The notes: generated by a model not told the origin, from the sequence alone. Shown: positions 1 to 10,101, counted from the first letter of the stretch. The stretch is DNA of 33,572 nucleotides from Priapulus caudatus (GCF_000485595.1 NW_014577161.1:125852-159423); one strand, 5' to 3'. Numbers and translations are program-made.

Positions 1-97
1 TTAGAGAGAAATCAAACCTGCCGCATACCCTCACTCATTTAGCATGTACCATATACCATATGATTTTGTTAAAGAATATATTATACATTGTATCAAG
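1..97. repeat. 97-bp exact duplicate of 12847-12943 (DDX27 intron 5 DNA)
   Basis: All 97 bases are identical, in the same orientation, to 12847-12943. Identity stops at 97/12943, four bases into the terminus (CAAG) of the transposon that begins at 94. On the distal side the match runs off the start of the window. At the second copy the adjoining DNA carries DDX27 exon 6, which is the exon expected to lie left of base 1 if this is intron 5 of that gene. The most economical reading is that the homology continues beyond the left edge. Confidence 0.95.
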
Positions 98-590
98 AGC
101 CCATTAACCCCAGAGCGTACAACGCTGAAATAGGAAAACCATGGTGTCGTTTCAGCAAAATTAATAAAGTTTACCTACCTTATTTTGATACTTCTCTACC
201 GGAATATTATGCAGGAGTCGTAGCTAGCCAATATAAGATCAACCGCTTGTCTCTACGATGTTCCTATGCCGAGATATAAAGCGATAAAAATCGAGTACTT
301 CTAGGTAATCCTAGCGCCATATCACCCAGTAACACGCCTCTCCCGCGTTTAATGACTGCTAATGTTGCTTCGACAAAGCTCATATGTTTCCGTCGTTCAT
401 TGATAAATGAGATGAATCATATGGATGAATGAACAAAGCGCAAGGGACTTTGGGTAGACACCTACTGCGCCATTTTCTGTTGTCGTTGTTGATCCACGAA
501 CATTGCATGTAAAACTTACCTGTAAACGACGTTGATAATTTCATGAAGTCTATACATTTCTTTCTAGCTCCATTCAATTCGTGCACTTTT

Positions 591-755
591 TCAACCGAGT
601 CCCATATATATAGCCGAATAAAACCCGTCACTGTGATCCTGCTTCTCTTGTCTTAAACGCGTTGTAATATAATTTACTTGCTCCTGCGATAGTGTTGCTG
701 ATTTAACATTCTTTTTCCTTCTACGATCTCTTCTCACATTTCCAGTCGCAGCCAT
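591..755 (-). pseudogene. Remnant N-terminus of a CAAGAG-family transposon protein
   Basis: A 54-codon reading frame starts with Met-Ala-Ala-Thr-Gly-Asn and is rich in Arg/Lys over the first 17 residues, then stops. A one-base shift would carry it on into an open frame that ends near a plausible GTAAGT donor at about 520. The same start (Met-Ala-Ala, then Thr-Gly-Asn and an Asp-x-Arg-Arg-Lys run) is found on the plus strand at 12992 inside the related element at 10221-13618. Shared coding sequence between two subfamilies supports a real ancestral ORF. The function is not recognised. It may be the start of a transposase or an accessory DNA-binding protein. Confidence 0.4.
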
Positions 756-773
756 GACTCAAACTACAACGTT

Positions 774-839
774 TACTACAGCTAGCGTAAGGGGCGGGTC
801 ATCACCATGGCGACCCGACTCTTACGCTAGCTGTAGTAA
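774..839. repeat. 66-bp hairpin inside CAAGAG element copy 1
   Basis: A 17-bp perfect inverted repeat (TACTACAGCTAGCGTAA and its complement) encloses an inner GGGTC/GACCC stem. The inner 18 bases at 796-813 recur exactly at 12943-12960, immediately after the break of the 97-bp duplicate. It could be a nested mini-foldback or a structural element of the transposon. Confidence 0.75.
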
Positions 840-1252
840 ACTGTAGTAATGACGTAACAAGTCAGCGCTCCAAGCGGTGACCGGAAGCAACATTAGCAGT
901 CACTAAACGCGGGAGAGGCGTGTTACTGGGTCATATTGGCGCTAGGATTACCTAGAAGTACTCTATTTTTATCGCTTTATATCTCGGCATAGGAACATCG
1001 TAGAGACAAGCGGTTGATCTTATATTGGCTCGCTATGACTCCTGCATAATAGGGTATAGAGAAGTATCAAAATAAAGTAGGTAAACTTTATTAATTTTGC
1101 TGAAACGACACCATGGTTTTCCTATTTCAGCGTTGTACTCTCTGGGGTTAATGGGCTCTTGATTGTATGTACTGTACACAAAAACTTGGACATTATTTCT
1201 GTATAAATAATACACTTATAATGATCTACTACTTGTGGAAACTATCTAATAC

Positions 1253-3935
1253 CTTCATTAATGGCCTAGAAAGGTTCATTTCCTGGAATGATGATGTGTT
1301 ATCCAGTGGCGGTGCATCCTCAAAAAACCTTTGCTTTTCCAGCTGTAAGAGAATGGTCTTTCATACATATAGTTCACGTAAGAGGAGCCATAGCACTGAC
1401 AACCCTTCGGGCTCCTCAAACCGGGAGAAGTAGTACCACATTATAACAAAGTTATGCTGATAAGCTACATGTGCTCTATGTTTGACATTACACCTGCTAT
1501 CTGCCGGTAGCATGCAATAATTGTAAAGTGTGCCCTTAGAAATTGATACCTCATCCTCCGAATCATATTCTATAGTCTGCTGAGGTTGTTCTTCCACAGG
1601 CTGTTTCCCCTTTCTTTGCTTCATTTTTAATGTATCTGAAATACATAAACGTGGAATGGCTGGTTATTGAAATCATCGGCAAATCGTAAACAAGGTTCAG
1701 AGTTGCAAACAACTCGCATGACACCGGTGTTAACAAAGTCATGAATCTAGATTATTTACCGTATGTAAACATTCAGCATGAGGCCATTAGCTCTAGGTCT
1801 AAAATACAATAACCTACTCACACCTCAATATACAGCATATGTTGAACATGATGCCTGGCTGCACACTATAGATGTGGTTCCACTGAATTAGCTTTTAGGA
1901 CTTCAGCAAAGAATGTTTACCACCATGTTAGTTGCGACTTAACGATAGCCTCGTCAGATCCTTGTAACTTTCGCTTCGTATCCAAATAAGGTCGCTGTCT
2001 CATTTATTTCGCTTAAACGTATAGTAATTAAGCAGGAAAAAATCAAGATGCTACACACCAGGCTTCTCATCTAGCTCCGAATCGGACGACTCTAGCTGAT
2101 CGCTTTCCTCTGCTTCCTGATTGGACTCTTCATCTTCTCCCGGAGGAACACTATTATTCGTCTGCTCAGCACCCATCTCTTCATTCTCCTTCTCGGACCG
2201 AGATTGTTCAGACTTTTGCTGAAAGTGAAATGATAATGCAGCGCTAGTTGGGATGCATAATGCTGTGTCTTAAAATTATTCAGAACTGTGAAAACTTTAT
2301 TTCACTTTCAAGTATTGCTATTATTAGACTGCAGTAACGAGTGGCCAATTGAACTCGTTGTATAAATCTCGATTATGCTTTCATCACGTATGTTATGTTT
2401 TATTTATCGACACTAACCTCCTTCTTTTTCTGTCTTCTGATCTTGGCAATTTTTTCATCCAATGATGTAGCAGAAGCCCTCTGTTTGAACACCTGTCCAT
2501 ATTCCTTCTCTAATAAATCACCAGCAGAACTCTTCTCATTGAATACAAAATCAGTGGAGAAATCTGAATGTTTGTTTTTTCGTTTTTTTGTTTTTCTGTG
2601 CGGAAGTACCTGAAAGTATGTACACAGGATCGATGATTAGAAATGGCTAACATACACATAATCTAACCCTTTCCATAAGTTAATCTTAGCTATAATTACT
2701 AGCATATTATAGCATGCTAACACAAATTCAAAATAGTTCAACATGGAACATTGTCGTCTAGTAATATACCCAAATGTGAAAATGGCTTTTTGACAGTAAC
2801 CTACATTACGTACACTCGTTGTATTCGCATGTAGTGCTAAGTCACAAAGAATAAACAAGAATTGCTAAACAAATTTGCCTTACAAAACACACTGAAGTGC
2901 ATCAGTGATCACAGTCAATGAATTAATACTTGATAATCTTCCAGGCTTCAGCACCAAGCGAATCATTCACAGAAGAATCGCGATGCTACTTTAGTTTGCC
3001 CCCCAACCACACTGCACACAGCGACACAATGCCTGCTGCACACTATTTCACATTTTCCCATGCTATTAAACTACAAATCACAATATAGTATTAGTAGAGT
3101 GCATCATGATCATGCCACGGCACTCAGTGATAGTGACAGTGTGGCATCACTGCCCATCAGTACAGTCTACAGTACACTGTACAGTCAGTGAGTCACTAGC
3201 CGCGTTCGCCGTTCACACAGAGCACTTTGACCCGAGTCGAAAAAGACCCGGGTCAAATGCGTCCCGGGCCAAGCGTTCACACGGACGTTTTCTCACTACG
3301 AAAACGACCCGTGTCATTTCGACCCGGGTCATTTTCGCACCCACTCCGCCGTGTGAACGCACCCCGACACACGACCCGGCGCCCGGGTCAGAATTAGTAC
3401 GGCAGTAGACGTCGCCAGTGTCGAGAGCCAGAGTTTACACAGAGTTGCTGTGCATTGATTGTTCAATTCGCATTGTTCGCTTGGACGCATTGCTTTTTTT
3501 TCAACTCGCAGCTCGCATAGCATAGAGAGGCATGTCCTAGAACTGATCAATCAAACGTCGTGTGAACGCTCTCTTCAAAATCGACGCGTGTCGTTTTTGA
3601 TCCTGGTCAGTCTCGGATCGTTTTCGACCAGGCGTTTTCGCTCCGTGTGAACGCGGCTATTGAGATAGTACCGTAACAGAATAGTGAATACACAGTTCCC
3701 GGTCCACATAATATTAATTATGATCAAGATGTTCAACTTCATCATGTCTGTTTTGATTTGAACTATATTATAGTGTGAAAACATCGATTGAATAATGAAA
3801 TTTCGCACTACAAGCATTATAATAACAAAAATATACCTCATCTTCATTGTCACTGCTCTCCGATGCTAAGGGAACATCAACGTCGTCTGTAATAGTTCCA
3901 ACAAATCCAAAATCACTCTCCGAACGCATGGCCAT
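1253..3935 (-). CDS. DDX27: ATP-dependent RNA helicase DDX27-like, exons 1-5 (N-terminal part)
   Basis: DDX27 (yeast Drs1) is a nucleolar DEAD-box helicase used in 60S ribosomal subunit and 3' 47S pre-rRNA processing. Five minus-strand exons join in frame with GT/AG borders: 3837-3935 (Met start, 33 codons, acidic, resembling the N-terminus of the human protein), 2418-2609 (64 codons, with a DFxxDFVFNEK-type segment and a TSLDEKIAKIRRQKKK-type segment), 2059-2218 (Glu/Ser-rich acidic linker), 1550-1635 (28 codons after a split Asp) and 1253-1342 (30 codons, with the FFED and SFQEMNLSRPL signatures that precede the helicase core). Phases are 0, 0, 1, 0, 0. About 209 residues are encoded. Exon 5 should join an exon starting Ala-Ile. 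That exon is found only at 12723-12828, which is upstream on this strand, so the gene is broken in the window. An Ala-before-Met start at 3929 is also possible. Confidence 0.88.
3199..3657. mobile_element. MITE-like element with GCCGCGTTC ends, in DDX27 intron 1
   Basis: Inverted ends TAGCCGCGTTC (3197-3207) and GAACGCGGCTA (3649-3659) bound a GC-rich block containing repeated GACCCGGGTC-like palindromes and GTTCACAC/GTGTGAAC motifs. The flanks give only a TA duplication, so the superfamily is open. It has no coding potential. It interrupts the intron between DDX27 exons 1 and 2. Confidence 0.6.
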
Positions 3936-4416
3936 GTTGTCGTTGACCGAATAAATCGTATCTCTTATTCTAATACCGAAATACGAGTTAGGGCCGTTAG
4001 GGGGCGTACTAAGATCAGAAAGAAAATACAGAGCCGTGCATAAAGATTTTTTTGCGGCTCTGCGAAAAAAGATGAGTATGTGAGTGAATATAATATATAA
4101 CATCCCCTCTATAAACGGACGCTAACAAGGATAACAAACAATAGATTCAAACTTACATAGGTAGTTGAATGGGTGGAAGGAAGAATGGACGGATAAGTCA
4201 CGCGAAATGACGGCACACGAGATGTGCGAGAGCCCATTGACGTTATCAGTAGGGAATAACAATTTTTCATTGCTGAAGTTATGTGTTGACGTATGTGGAG
4301 CTAGGGGTACGTATGAGGGTATAGGGTCTATGCCTCCCAGGGTACTGCCGGAACGTACCCTGGGTACGGTCCGGTATACCGGAACGTACCCTGGTAACTA
4401 TCTGATAGGGTTAGGG
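3936..4416. other. DDX27 5' flank and intergenic DNA
   Basis: This lies upstream of the DDX27 start codon on the minus strand. No convincing TATA box or conserved promoter element was seen. At 4348-4363 and 4379-4394 a 16-bp unit ccggaacgtaccctgg is repeated with a 31-bp period. Confidence 0.4.
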
Positions 4417-4621
4417 CAGGCGCGTAGCCAGGGGGGGGGCGGTGGGGGCGGTCGCCCCCCCCAAAACGTCTGGGACGGACTCAAAATATCGCCCAAAATG
4501 GCTTAAGTATTTCAAAATTTAGTCTGGGGGGGGGGAGGCCGCAGACCCCCTTAGCACTGGCATGCTACGGCACGCTGCCAAAACGTACGGTTGTCAAATT
4601 TGCCATGTGCGTGCATGTTAG

Positions 4622-4846
4622 TATGCATGTATAAATGTAGTGTACGTGTGTGTGGTGCTGTGTGTGTGTGCGCTGTGTGTGTGCATGTGTGTGGTGTGTG
4701 ATGTGTCGCTGTGTGTGTGTTGTGGTGTGTGTGGTGTGTGTGCGTGTGTGTGTGTGTGTGTCGTGTGTGTATTGCGTGTGCATGTGTGTTGTGTATATGT
4801 GCGCGTGTGGTGCTGTGGCTGTGTGTGGTGTGTGTGTGTCTTGTGC
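4622..4846. repeat. TG-rich microsatellite
   Basis: About 225 bp of imperfect (TG)n with interspersed GC steps. Open frames here on both strands are Val/Cys or His/Thr repeats and are artefacts of the dinucleotide repeat. Confidence 0.95.
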
Positions 4847-5297
4847 AGGGGCCTGGATCCAGAGGGGGGGTCGAAGGGGGTCCGGACCCCCCCCCTGTTT
4901 ACCACAAAAAAAAGTAAAAAATCATACACACACACGCACGCGCGCGCGCGGCGCACGCACGCACGCCACGCACACACACAGACACACACACACACACGCC
5001 GCATGCACGCACGCACGCACGCACGCACGCAGCACACCACACACACACACACACACGCGGCGCGCGCACACACACACACTTCTCTTATATTGTCTCCATA
5101 AAAAAATCTTGTTTAGCGCTAGTTTTCTGATAAAGATTTACTTATATATATGTAAATTCGTTATAAAAACTTAGAAATGGGCAAAGAGGGTCCGCAGGTG
5201 TCGCGGGGAGCGGATCTGATAAAATTTTTGCATTCTAGACACTCAAAATTACTGCTCAGATGCTCTCAGAATGCACCAATTTAAAAAAAAAATTATT
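4847..5297. mobile_element. Truncated copy of the CAGGGGCGGATCC element (inverted relative to 7659-8672)
   Basis: It starts cagggg-cctggatccag and follows, in the opposite orientation, the element at 7659-8672: the GGTCCGGACCCC block, the ttaccacaaaa motif, a CA repeat (4925-5079), then the caataatataagag-side sequence with tagcgctagttttctgataaag, and on to gcaccaattt. It stops before the other terminal repeat. At 5183-5189 it keeps an uninterrupted site (complement of CTCTTTG) that in the other copy is duplicated around an insertion. Confidence 0.72.
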
Positions 5298-5437
5298 GTG
5301 GGCTTACGTCGTGCTAGTATGTGATGGCTATGCGGATCATCCCCCCCGCACTCCTCGGACGGATTTACCCCTGATTCGCACACTTCACGTGCCATGCATT
5401 GCCCGCCCCCCCAAATATAATCCTGGTTACGCGCCTG

Positions 5438-6195
5438 GTTAGGTTGTAGGCGTAATTAGGAATTAGGGTTAGGAGAGTAGGCGTAGGCGACTCCCTCAGA
5501 CTCCGTTTAGTAGAGTACTCACTAAAGGCGAGGTACGGGTCGCGATATTAGAATGTACCCGAACTGGGCCAGAGCCATATAAATCACGTTGATTTATATG
5601 CTCTTCGGTACAGGCATACGTTCGGCAGCTACCCTGGGAGATCAGACCTATGAGCCATAGTACTGCATGCCATTAGCATGTAGGTGGAATATATATCGTT
5701 TCATCATAATTATTAACAGTAATAGTAATGATAAGGTCTTGCGACGCTGGCTGCAGATCAGGGAAGCGTTCAGCGGCGTTAATAATACTGTGCTCAATGC
5801 TGGGTGATAGCACGCAGCTTGAATATTATATATAATATATACTATATATATATATATATATAGGCTTCCTGGTATATAATAATAAAATGCTTTATATGCT
5901 GTGACTTTCAGGTGGCTACATACGCGGCGCCTGATAATGCGTGTGTGCGGACCGCGATGCGTCGTATTCGCGGCTGGCGCAGTGTCGCGATTGTTTGCAT
6001 GCACGCATGGACAGAGAGGCCAGCTCGAATTCGCCCTCAACTGATGTCCAATGAATTCACGCGTTAGACCCACGCGTGCTAATCAGCTATGATGAACTAA
6101 GTATCTGGATATGCGTGCGGCCCTCCTATGTAACCCGGAACCACCCACCCAGCGTAAATAATGATGAATAGTTCCCCTAATCACCTACCTTGTAC
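5438..6195. other. Intergenic DNA with a small hairpin and a TA microsatellite
   Basis: No gene is supported. The stretch contains an 11-bp perfect stem with a 3-base loop (CATATAAATCA-cgt-TGATTTATATG, about 5576-5600) and a TA-rich run at 5825-5863. A 141-codon minus-strand open frame here includes translated TA repeat and matches no family. Confidence 0.5.
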
Positions 6196-6376
6196 CAGGG
6201 GCGTGTACAGAGGGAGTCCACGGGGGTCCGGACCCCCCTGTCCGCGCGAGACGAAAACGCATTAAAGGGGTCTATTTTCAAAAAATTCTGGGGGAGGGCC
6301 TCAGACCCACTTCGCGTGCTCGCAAGTTTGCCTTACGGTTAGACCCCCCTGGCACAAATCCCTGTACACGCCCCTG
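6196..6376. mobile_element. 181-bp MITE with CAGGGGCGTGTACAG ends
   Basis: The termini are CAGGGGCGTGTACAG and its complement. Inside are GGTCCGGACCCCCC and the motif cttcgcgtgctcgcaa, which recurs at 7264-7278 and about 8256-8270. The flanks, TTGTAC on the left and TTGTCAC on the right, suggest a slightly damaged 6-7 bp target duplication. It has no coding capacity. Confidence 0.75.
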
Positions 6377-6941
6377 TTGTCACCAATGTCACAAGGCCGG
6401 AGGTAGTGAAATGTTGGGTATTATTATGGGGTCAGTGGGTGGAAGGACCACTTACAGGAGAATAAGAAGTTCTTTTCTGTTATCACGACATTCAGTATCA
6501 CGTATGTATGGAATTCTTAACAATCCACTTAATATCAAGTTAATAATCTTGTTAATATCTATATCTTATATCTTATCATCCAATAAAACGGAGGAGGTTT
6601 TCACGGTTTACCCGTTTTAAGCAAGCATTATATAATCAAAGTTGACAGAAACGAGAAAACTATACCGGATTATCAATTTTCGAGGTAACTTTGAAAACCC
6701 CGTGCTTCATCATTTCCGCGGACAACGAATATTTACAAACAAAATAGACATATATCCATGTTTATACGTAGAGCTCTACATAAGAACGCTGATGCGTGCG
6801 GCACGTTTCAGTTTTTCTCGGAAGCACTCCCAACCGGGGGTAGCTATGATAGGCTTTCTATCATTGCGCTTCGGTCATTGGCCTTCTTACATAATTTATA
6901 CCATGACTGTAATAAAAACATGCGATGTATGCTATTGCTTG
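6377..6941. other. Intergenic DNA, no feature recognised
   Basis: AT-rich sequence with short open frames only. None has splice sites or residues that point to a known family. Confidence 0.5.
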
Positions 6942-7402
6942 CAGGCCCGTAGCCAGGGGGGTCGAAAGGGTTCGAACCACCCCGCCCCCGAGCCGATTTT
7001 TTTGTGAAATTTGCAGAAATCACCTCAGGTCGCCCTCCATTTTAGGTAATTAATTGCAAAATCTCATCGTCTGCGAGGGCGTGAACAGTGAGACCCACCT
7101 CCCACACCTCCCCCGCCGCTCGGTCGCTTGGCTCCCTCGCCTGGTCGCTTCCGCGCCTCGAGCAGGGGCGTGTACAGGGGGCGTCCAGGGGAGTCCGGAC
7201 CCCCCTTGCTCGCGCAGAAAACGCATCTTGAGGGGTCTAATTTAAAAAATTTGCTGACCCCCCTTCGCGTGCTCGCAACTTTGGGTTACGGTTAGACCCC
7301 CCCCCCCTGGTACAAATCCTGTCACACCCCTGCCGAGCAAATTGCCAACATTGAAAACGAAACCCCCCCGCCCCGCCCAATATAAAGTTGGCTACGGGCC
7401 TG
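6942..7402. mobile_element. MITE with CAGGCCCGTAGCC ends, containing a nested CAGGGGCGTGTAC MITE
   Basis: The left end is CAGGCCCGTAGCCAGGGGGG and the right end ggctacgggcctg. A direct GCTTG flanks both ends. At 7163-7332 it is interrupted by the second MITE type (cagggg-cgtgtacag to cacccctg). The insertion is at the same site as in the copy at 7904-8398, so the composite existed before both copies spread. Confidence 0.78.
7163..7332. mobile_element. Nested MITE with CAGGGGCGTGTAC ends
   Basis: It begins CAGGGGCGTGTACAGGGGG and ends cacacccctg, with the gtccggacccccctt block and the cttcgcgtgctcgcaa motif shared with 6196-6376. CCTCGAG on the left and CCGAG on the right may be remains of a target duplication. 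Confidence 0.7.
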
Positions 7403-7658
7403 GCTTGTTTACTCACATAGTCAGCTAAGGAACCATGAAGGGTATAAGTATTCGGCTTTCCCGATTTTCATACTGGCAAAGCCTCGAATAAATCTTGCAT
7501 TATTCTTATATTTATTACATCTGTAAATGATTTATTTTTATAATCAACACTACCATAAACAAACAGTCTATGACTATCAATAGTTATATGAGTTATGAGC
7601 TTACGCGCTCAAGGGAGAAATCTCATTTGACGGCCCCCTATATATAATATAGCTATCA
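7403..7658. other. Spacer between two transposons
   Basis: AT-rich DNA with no supported gene or repeat. Confidence 0.4.
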
Positions 7659-7903
7659 CAGGGGCGGATCTAGGATTTTTGAAAAGGGGGGTGTCCAGGA
7701 AGAAATTAAGGGCACTTTTCCTGCTTACTTTTTCTGGTGTTTTAAAAAAGCTGCCGAGGCCACTTAGGGGGGGTTTGCAGGGACCTCCCCAAGATTTTTA
7801 AAATAAATTGGTGCATTCTGAGAGCACTGAGCAGTAATTTGATGTCTAGAATGCAAAAATTTATCAGATCCGGTCCCCCGGACGCTCTGCGGACCCCTCT
7901 TTG

Positions 7904-8398
7904 CAGGCCCGTAGCCAGGGGGTTCGGGGGGCTTTCGAAACGAACCCCCCCGAGCCCCCTCCCCAAGCCCAAAATTATTTTTTGAACATTTGCAAAGAAT
8001 TTCACCTGCAGCGTCGCTGCCATTTTAGTGTAATAATTGCAAAAATCTCCATCACGTGCGGGAGCGGTGAACACGGAACAGCCCCCTCCCACCACCCTCC
8101 CCCCCGCTCGCGTCGCTTGGCTCCTTCGCCTGGTCGCTTCGCGCCCGAAGTAGGGACGTGTACAGGGGGGCTCGCAGGAGTCCGGACACCCCCTTGCTCG
8201 CGCAGAAAACGCCAATCTGGAGGGGTCGTAATTTAAAAAAATTCTGACCCCCCCTTCGCGTGCTCGCAACTTTGGTTACGGTTGGACCCCCCCCCCCCCC
8301 CTGGTACAAATCCTGTACATGCACCTGCCGAGCAAATTGCCAACAATGGCCAACATTGAAAAACGAACCCCCCCAATATAAAGCTGGCTACGGGCCTG
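7904..8398. mobile_element. MITE with CAGGCCCGTAGCC ends, nested; 7-bp TSD CTCTTTG
   Basis: The ends are CAGGCCCGTAGCCAGGGGG and ggctacgggcctg, flanked by a perfect CTCTTTG at 7897-7903 and 8399-8405. The relative at 4847-5297 has a single CTCTTTG (minus strand, 5183-5189) at the homologous point. That paralogous empty site proves the boundaries and the 7-bp duplication. Confidence 0.88.
8151..8327. mobile_element. Third-level nested MITE, CAGGGGCGTGTAC type
   Basis: A diverged copy starting about tagggacgtgtacagg and ending gtacatgcacctg. It sits at the same position in its host as 7163-7332 does in its own. Confidence 0.68.
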
Positions 8399-8528
8399 CT
8401 CTTTGCCTATTTCTAGGTTTTTATAACGAATTTCATCATATAATAAGTAAATCTTTATCAGAAAACTAGCGCTAAACAAGATTTTTTTTATGGAGACAAT
8501 ATAGCAGAAGTGTGTATGTGGGACCTTG

Positions 8529-8579
<51 letters not shown>

Positions 8580-8597
8580 TGCGTGTGTGTGTGTGTG
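8529..8597. repeat. (TG)n microsatellite
   Basis: A nearly pure TG run inside the element at 7659-8672. Confidence 0.95.
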
Positions 8598-8943
8598 TAT
8601 GCTTTTTTCCCTTTTTTTGTGGTAAAAAGGGGGGCTCCGGACCCCCTCGACCCCCCTCTGGATCCGCCCCTGTATCCACCTTTACATATATATACATTAC
8701 ATTTACATTACATATAATAAACAGTTCCTAATTACAAGGGTCAGGATTCGTGAAGATGATCATAATTTGCATTTACTAAAGTAGGTATTAGGCATGATAT
8801 ACTAAAAATAGTGATGTTTTGGGCATCGCTCTGCGCATGAACTCAATCCGTATGGCATCAATACACGTAAATCCGGCATGCATCTACGGTCGATCGGGGT
8901 TGATAACACCCCTGCACGAAATAGACTCGCCCACACAAGCAAT

Positions 8944-9226
8944 ATGGCCGCGCTACGAGAAGTGGTAAACGAAACCCCTGTTACTGAGAGTGAGATACAG
9001 AATATTGTGGCCGGGCAAGATGATGTTTTTGTGAACGGTGGTGAAGCGGAGGAAAGTAGTATGGATAGCAGCCTGCATCAATCTGGAGAGTTGCTGGACG
9101 TACCAGTGAATCTTACACCTCGTCGTGGTAGCGGCTCAATAATGAAAGATGAAAGTAAGCGAAAACCGTCCCACAAAAAGACCGTCAGCTTCAGCAGCAT
9201 GCCGACTGAACGTAAAATCTCTAAAG
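8944..9226 (+). CDS. First coding exon of a phospholipase C-like protein (PLCL/PRIP type)
   Basis: The open frame runs 94 codons plus one base to a splice donor (AAAG|GTAGGC at 9226/9227). Residues 79-83 read Lys-Thr-Val-Ser-Phe, followed by Ser-Ser-Met-Pro-Thr-Glu, and are preceded by Lys-Lys. This is the hallmark of the N-terminal region of PLCL1/PLCL2 (PRIP), where it binds protein phosphatase 1 through an RVxF-type motif and the Thr is a PKA site. The rest of the exon is Glu/Ser-rich and low in hydrophobics, as expected for the disordered tail before the PH domain. PLCL proteins bind inositol phosphates but are catalytically inactive; an active PLC relative cannot be excluded from one exon. 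An in-frame Met also exists at 8878. No downstream exon (PH domain onward) was found in the window. Confidence 0.72.
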
Positions 9227-10094
9227 GTAGGCGCTTAGTTCGACAAGTTGAATCCATTGTCTTAGTGCTTTAATTAACACCATATTCGTGTGTATTCGTT
9301 GATGAGCTACCCGTATCGTTTGAAGTGATCTGAACTAGAAAACTTCAGCAGTGCGCACGAGTAGGGGCCTAAACACAAATCACATCACTCCATCGCGGCG
9401 CTAAGAACGAATATGCCGTTCAAACGTTTTGAATATGTTATAGCCTGTTAGTAGCAAAAGCAATTGCATAAACCTGTGGTATTCATCGGTGCTAATACAT
9501 ATTGGCGTAAATCGACTGTATGACTATGGGCTTTCAACGTTACCCACCTAAAACAAGATCAGCGCATGTATTATTGACTATTGAGTATTGTATATATATG
9601 TGGTATCACCTTGTACCGTTTATCAAAAACGGTACGTTTGTACCGTTGATACCGTAGGGCCTATATCAAAATGATGCATGTATCACAGAATGACGAATAT
9701 ACGCCACTGTATGGCTTAATCCTATGCTTGGCTGATAATCATTCACCTGCATTTGCCAGTGCAAAGATATTATGTGGCGTGTGGATTTCTGGAACCTAGA
9801 CACGTTAGGATCGAGGATACTTTGGGAACCCGCAACTGTGTTTTCGCGTGCTAAACTAATATGGGCCATAATGGGGTGCTAAACTAGGCTTGGACAGGCA
9901 TGTTGTGTTTGAAGTTTTGCATGATAATTTTATGTTACGCATACATAAAAAACCGTCATTCTATGATACATCACTTGTCTACGTCCATTCAAAGGGTGTG
10001 TAAAGTGTCTTTCAGACATTTTTCCCAACCGTTTTTTGTAACATGCTTATTGCTAGCAGTAATGCTGTAATATGCAGTGTTCAGTAATTACTGA
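9227..10094. other. Presumed PLCL-type intron 1 DNA
   Basis: No exon or repeat family is recognised. At 9602-9654 a small imperfect inverted repeat built on ggtaccgttt/ttgataccg occurs. Confidence 0.4.
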
Positions 10095-10101
10095 ATCATA
10101 T

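Larger units (their letters stand above)
94..1161. mobile_element. CAAGAG-family DNA transposon, copy 1 (long TIRs, 7-bp TSD)
   Basis: The ends are inverted copies starting CAAGAGCCCATTAACCCC, and the inverted similarity runs about 270 bp inward on each side (94 to about 365, and 1161 back to about 890). The unit is flanked by a perfect 7-bp direct repeat, ATTGTAT, at 87-93 and 1162-1168. The interior holds a strong hairpin (774-839) and the remnant of a protein-coding start on the minus strand (591-755). The copy lies between DDX27 exon 5 (1253-1342) and the left edge, so it is intronic if the gene continues leftward. The superfamily is unassigned. A 7-bp duplication would suit P elements (7-8 bp) or Dada (6-7 bp), but no catalytic domain is visible. 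Confidence 0.88.
4417..5437. mobile_element. G-rich DNA transposon with CAGGCGCGTAGCC end, interrupted by a second element
   Basis: The left end is CAGGCGCGTAGCCAGGGGGG and the right end is the complement of CAGGCGCGTAACCAGG. The flanks are GTTAGGG (4410-4416) and GTTAGGT (5438-5444), a 7-bp target duplication with one mismatch. The interior is split by TG repeats and a partial copy of the CAGGGGCGGATCC family (about 4847-5297). It is a non-autonomous relic without a transposase. It belongs to the same group as 6942-7402 and 7904-8398 but is an older, diverged subfamily. Confidence 0.7.
7659..8672. mobile_element. CAGGGGCGGATC-terminus DNA element, full length, with nested insertions
   Basis: The left end is CAGGGGCGGATCTAGG and the right end is the complement of CAGGGGCGGATCCAGAGG. 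It has both termini, whereas 4847-5297 is a truncated relative. It contains a TG microsatellite (8529-8597) at the same relative place as the CA repeat of the relative, so the microsatellite is part of the family. Nested inside are 7904-8398 and, within that, 8151-8327. The flanks do not give a clear duplication. Its open frames are repeat-derived and it is non-autonomous. Confidence 0.75.

Noticed and set aside
4622-5079. Tandem repeats considered as a CRISPR or satellite array
   Set aside because: No fixed repeat with unique spacers; it is a simple dinucleotide repeat, and the context is eukaryotic.
4565-5174. Several 70-170 codon ORFs on both strands
   Set aside because: They are translations of TG/CA repeats (Val-Cys or His-Thr) and of G-runs in a transposon.
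5648-6073. 141-codon minus-strand ORF
   Set aside because: It includes translated TA repeat and has no recognisable motif or splice context.
6960-6980. gggttcgaacc resembling a tRNA T-arm
   Set aside because: It lies inside a G-rich MITE and no acceptor stem or anticodon arm surrounds it.
7659-8672. Clear target duplication for the CAGGGGCGGATC element
   Set aside because: The flanks gctatca and tatccac agree only partly, so no duplication is claimed.
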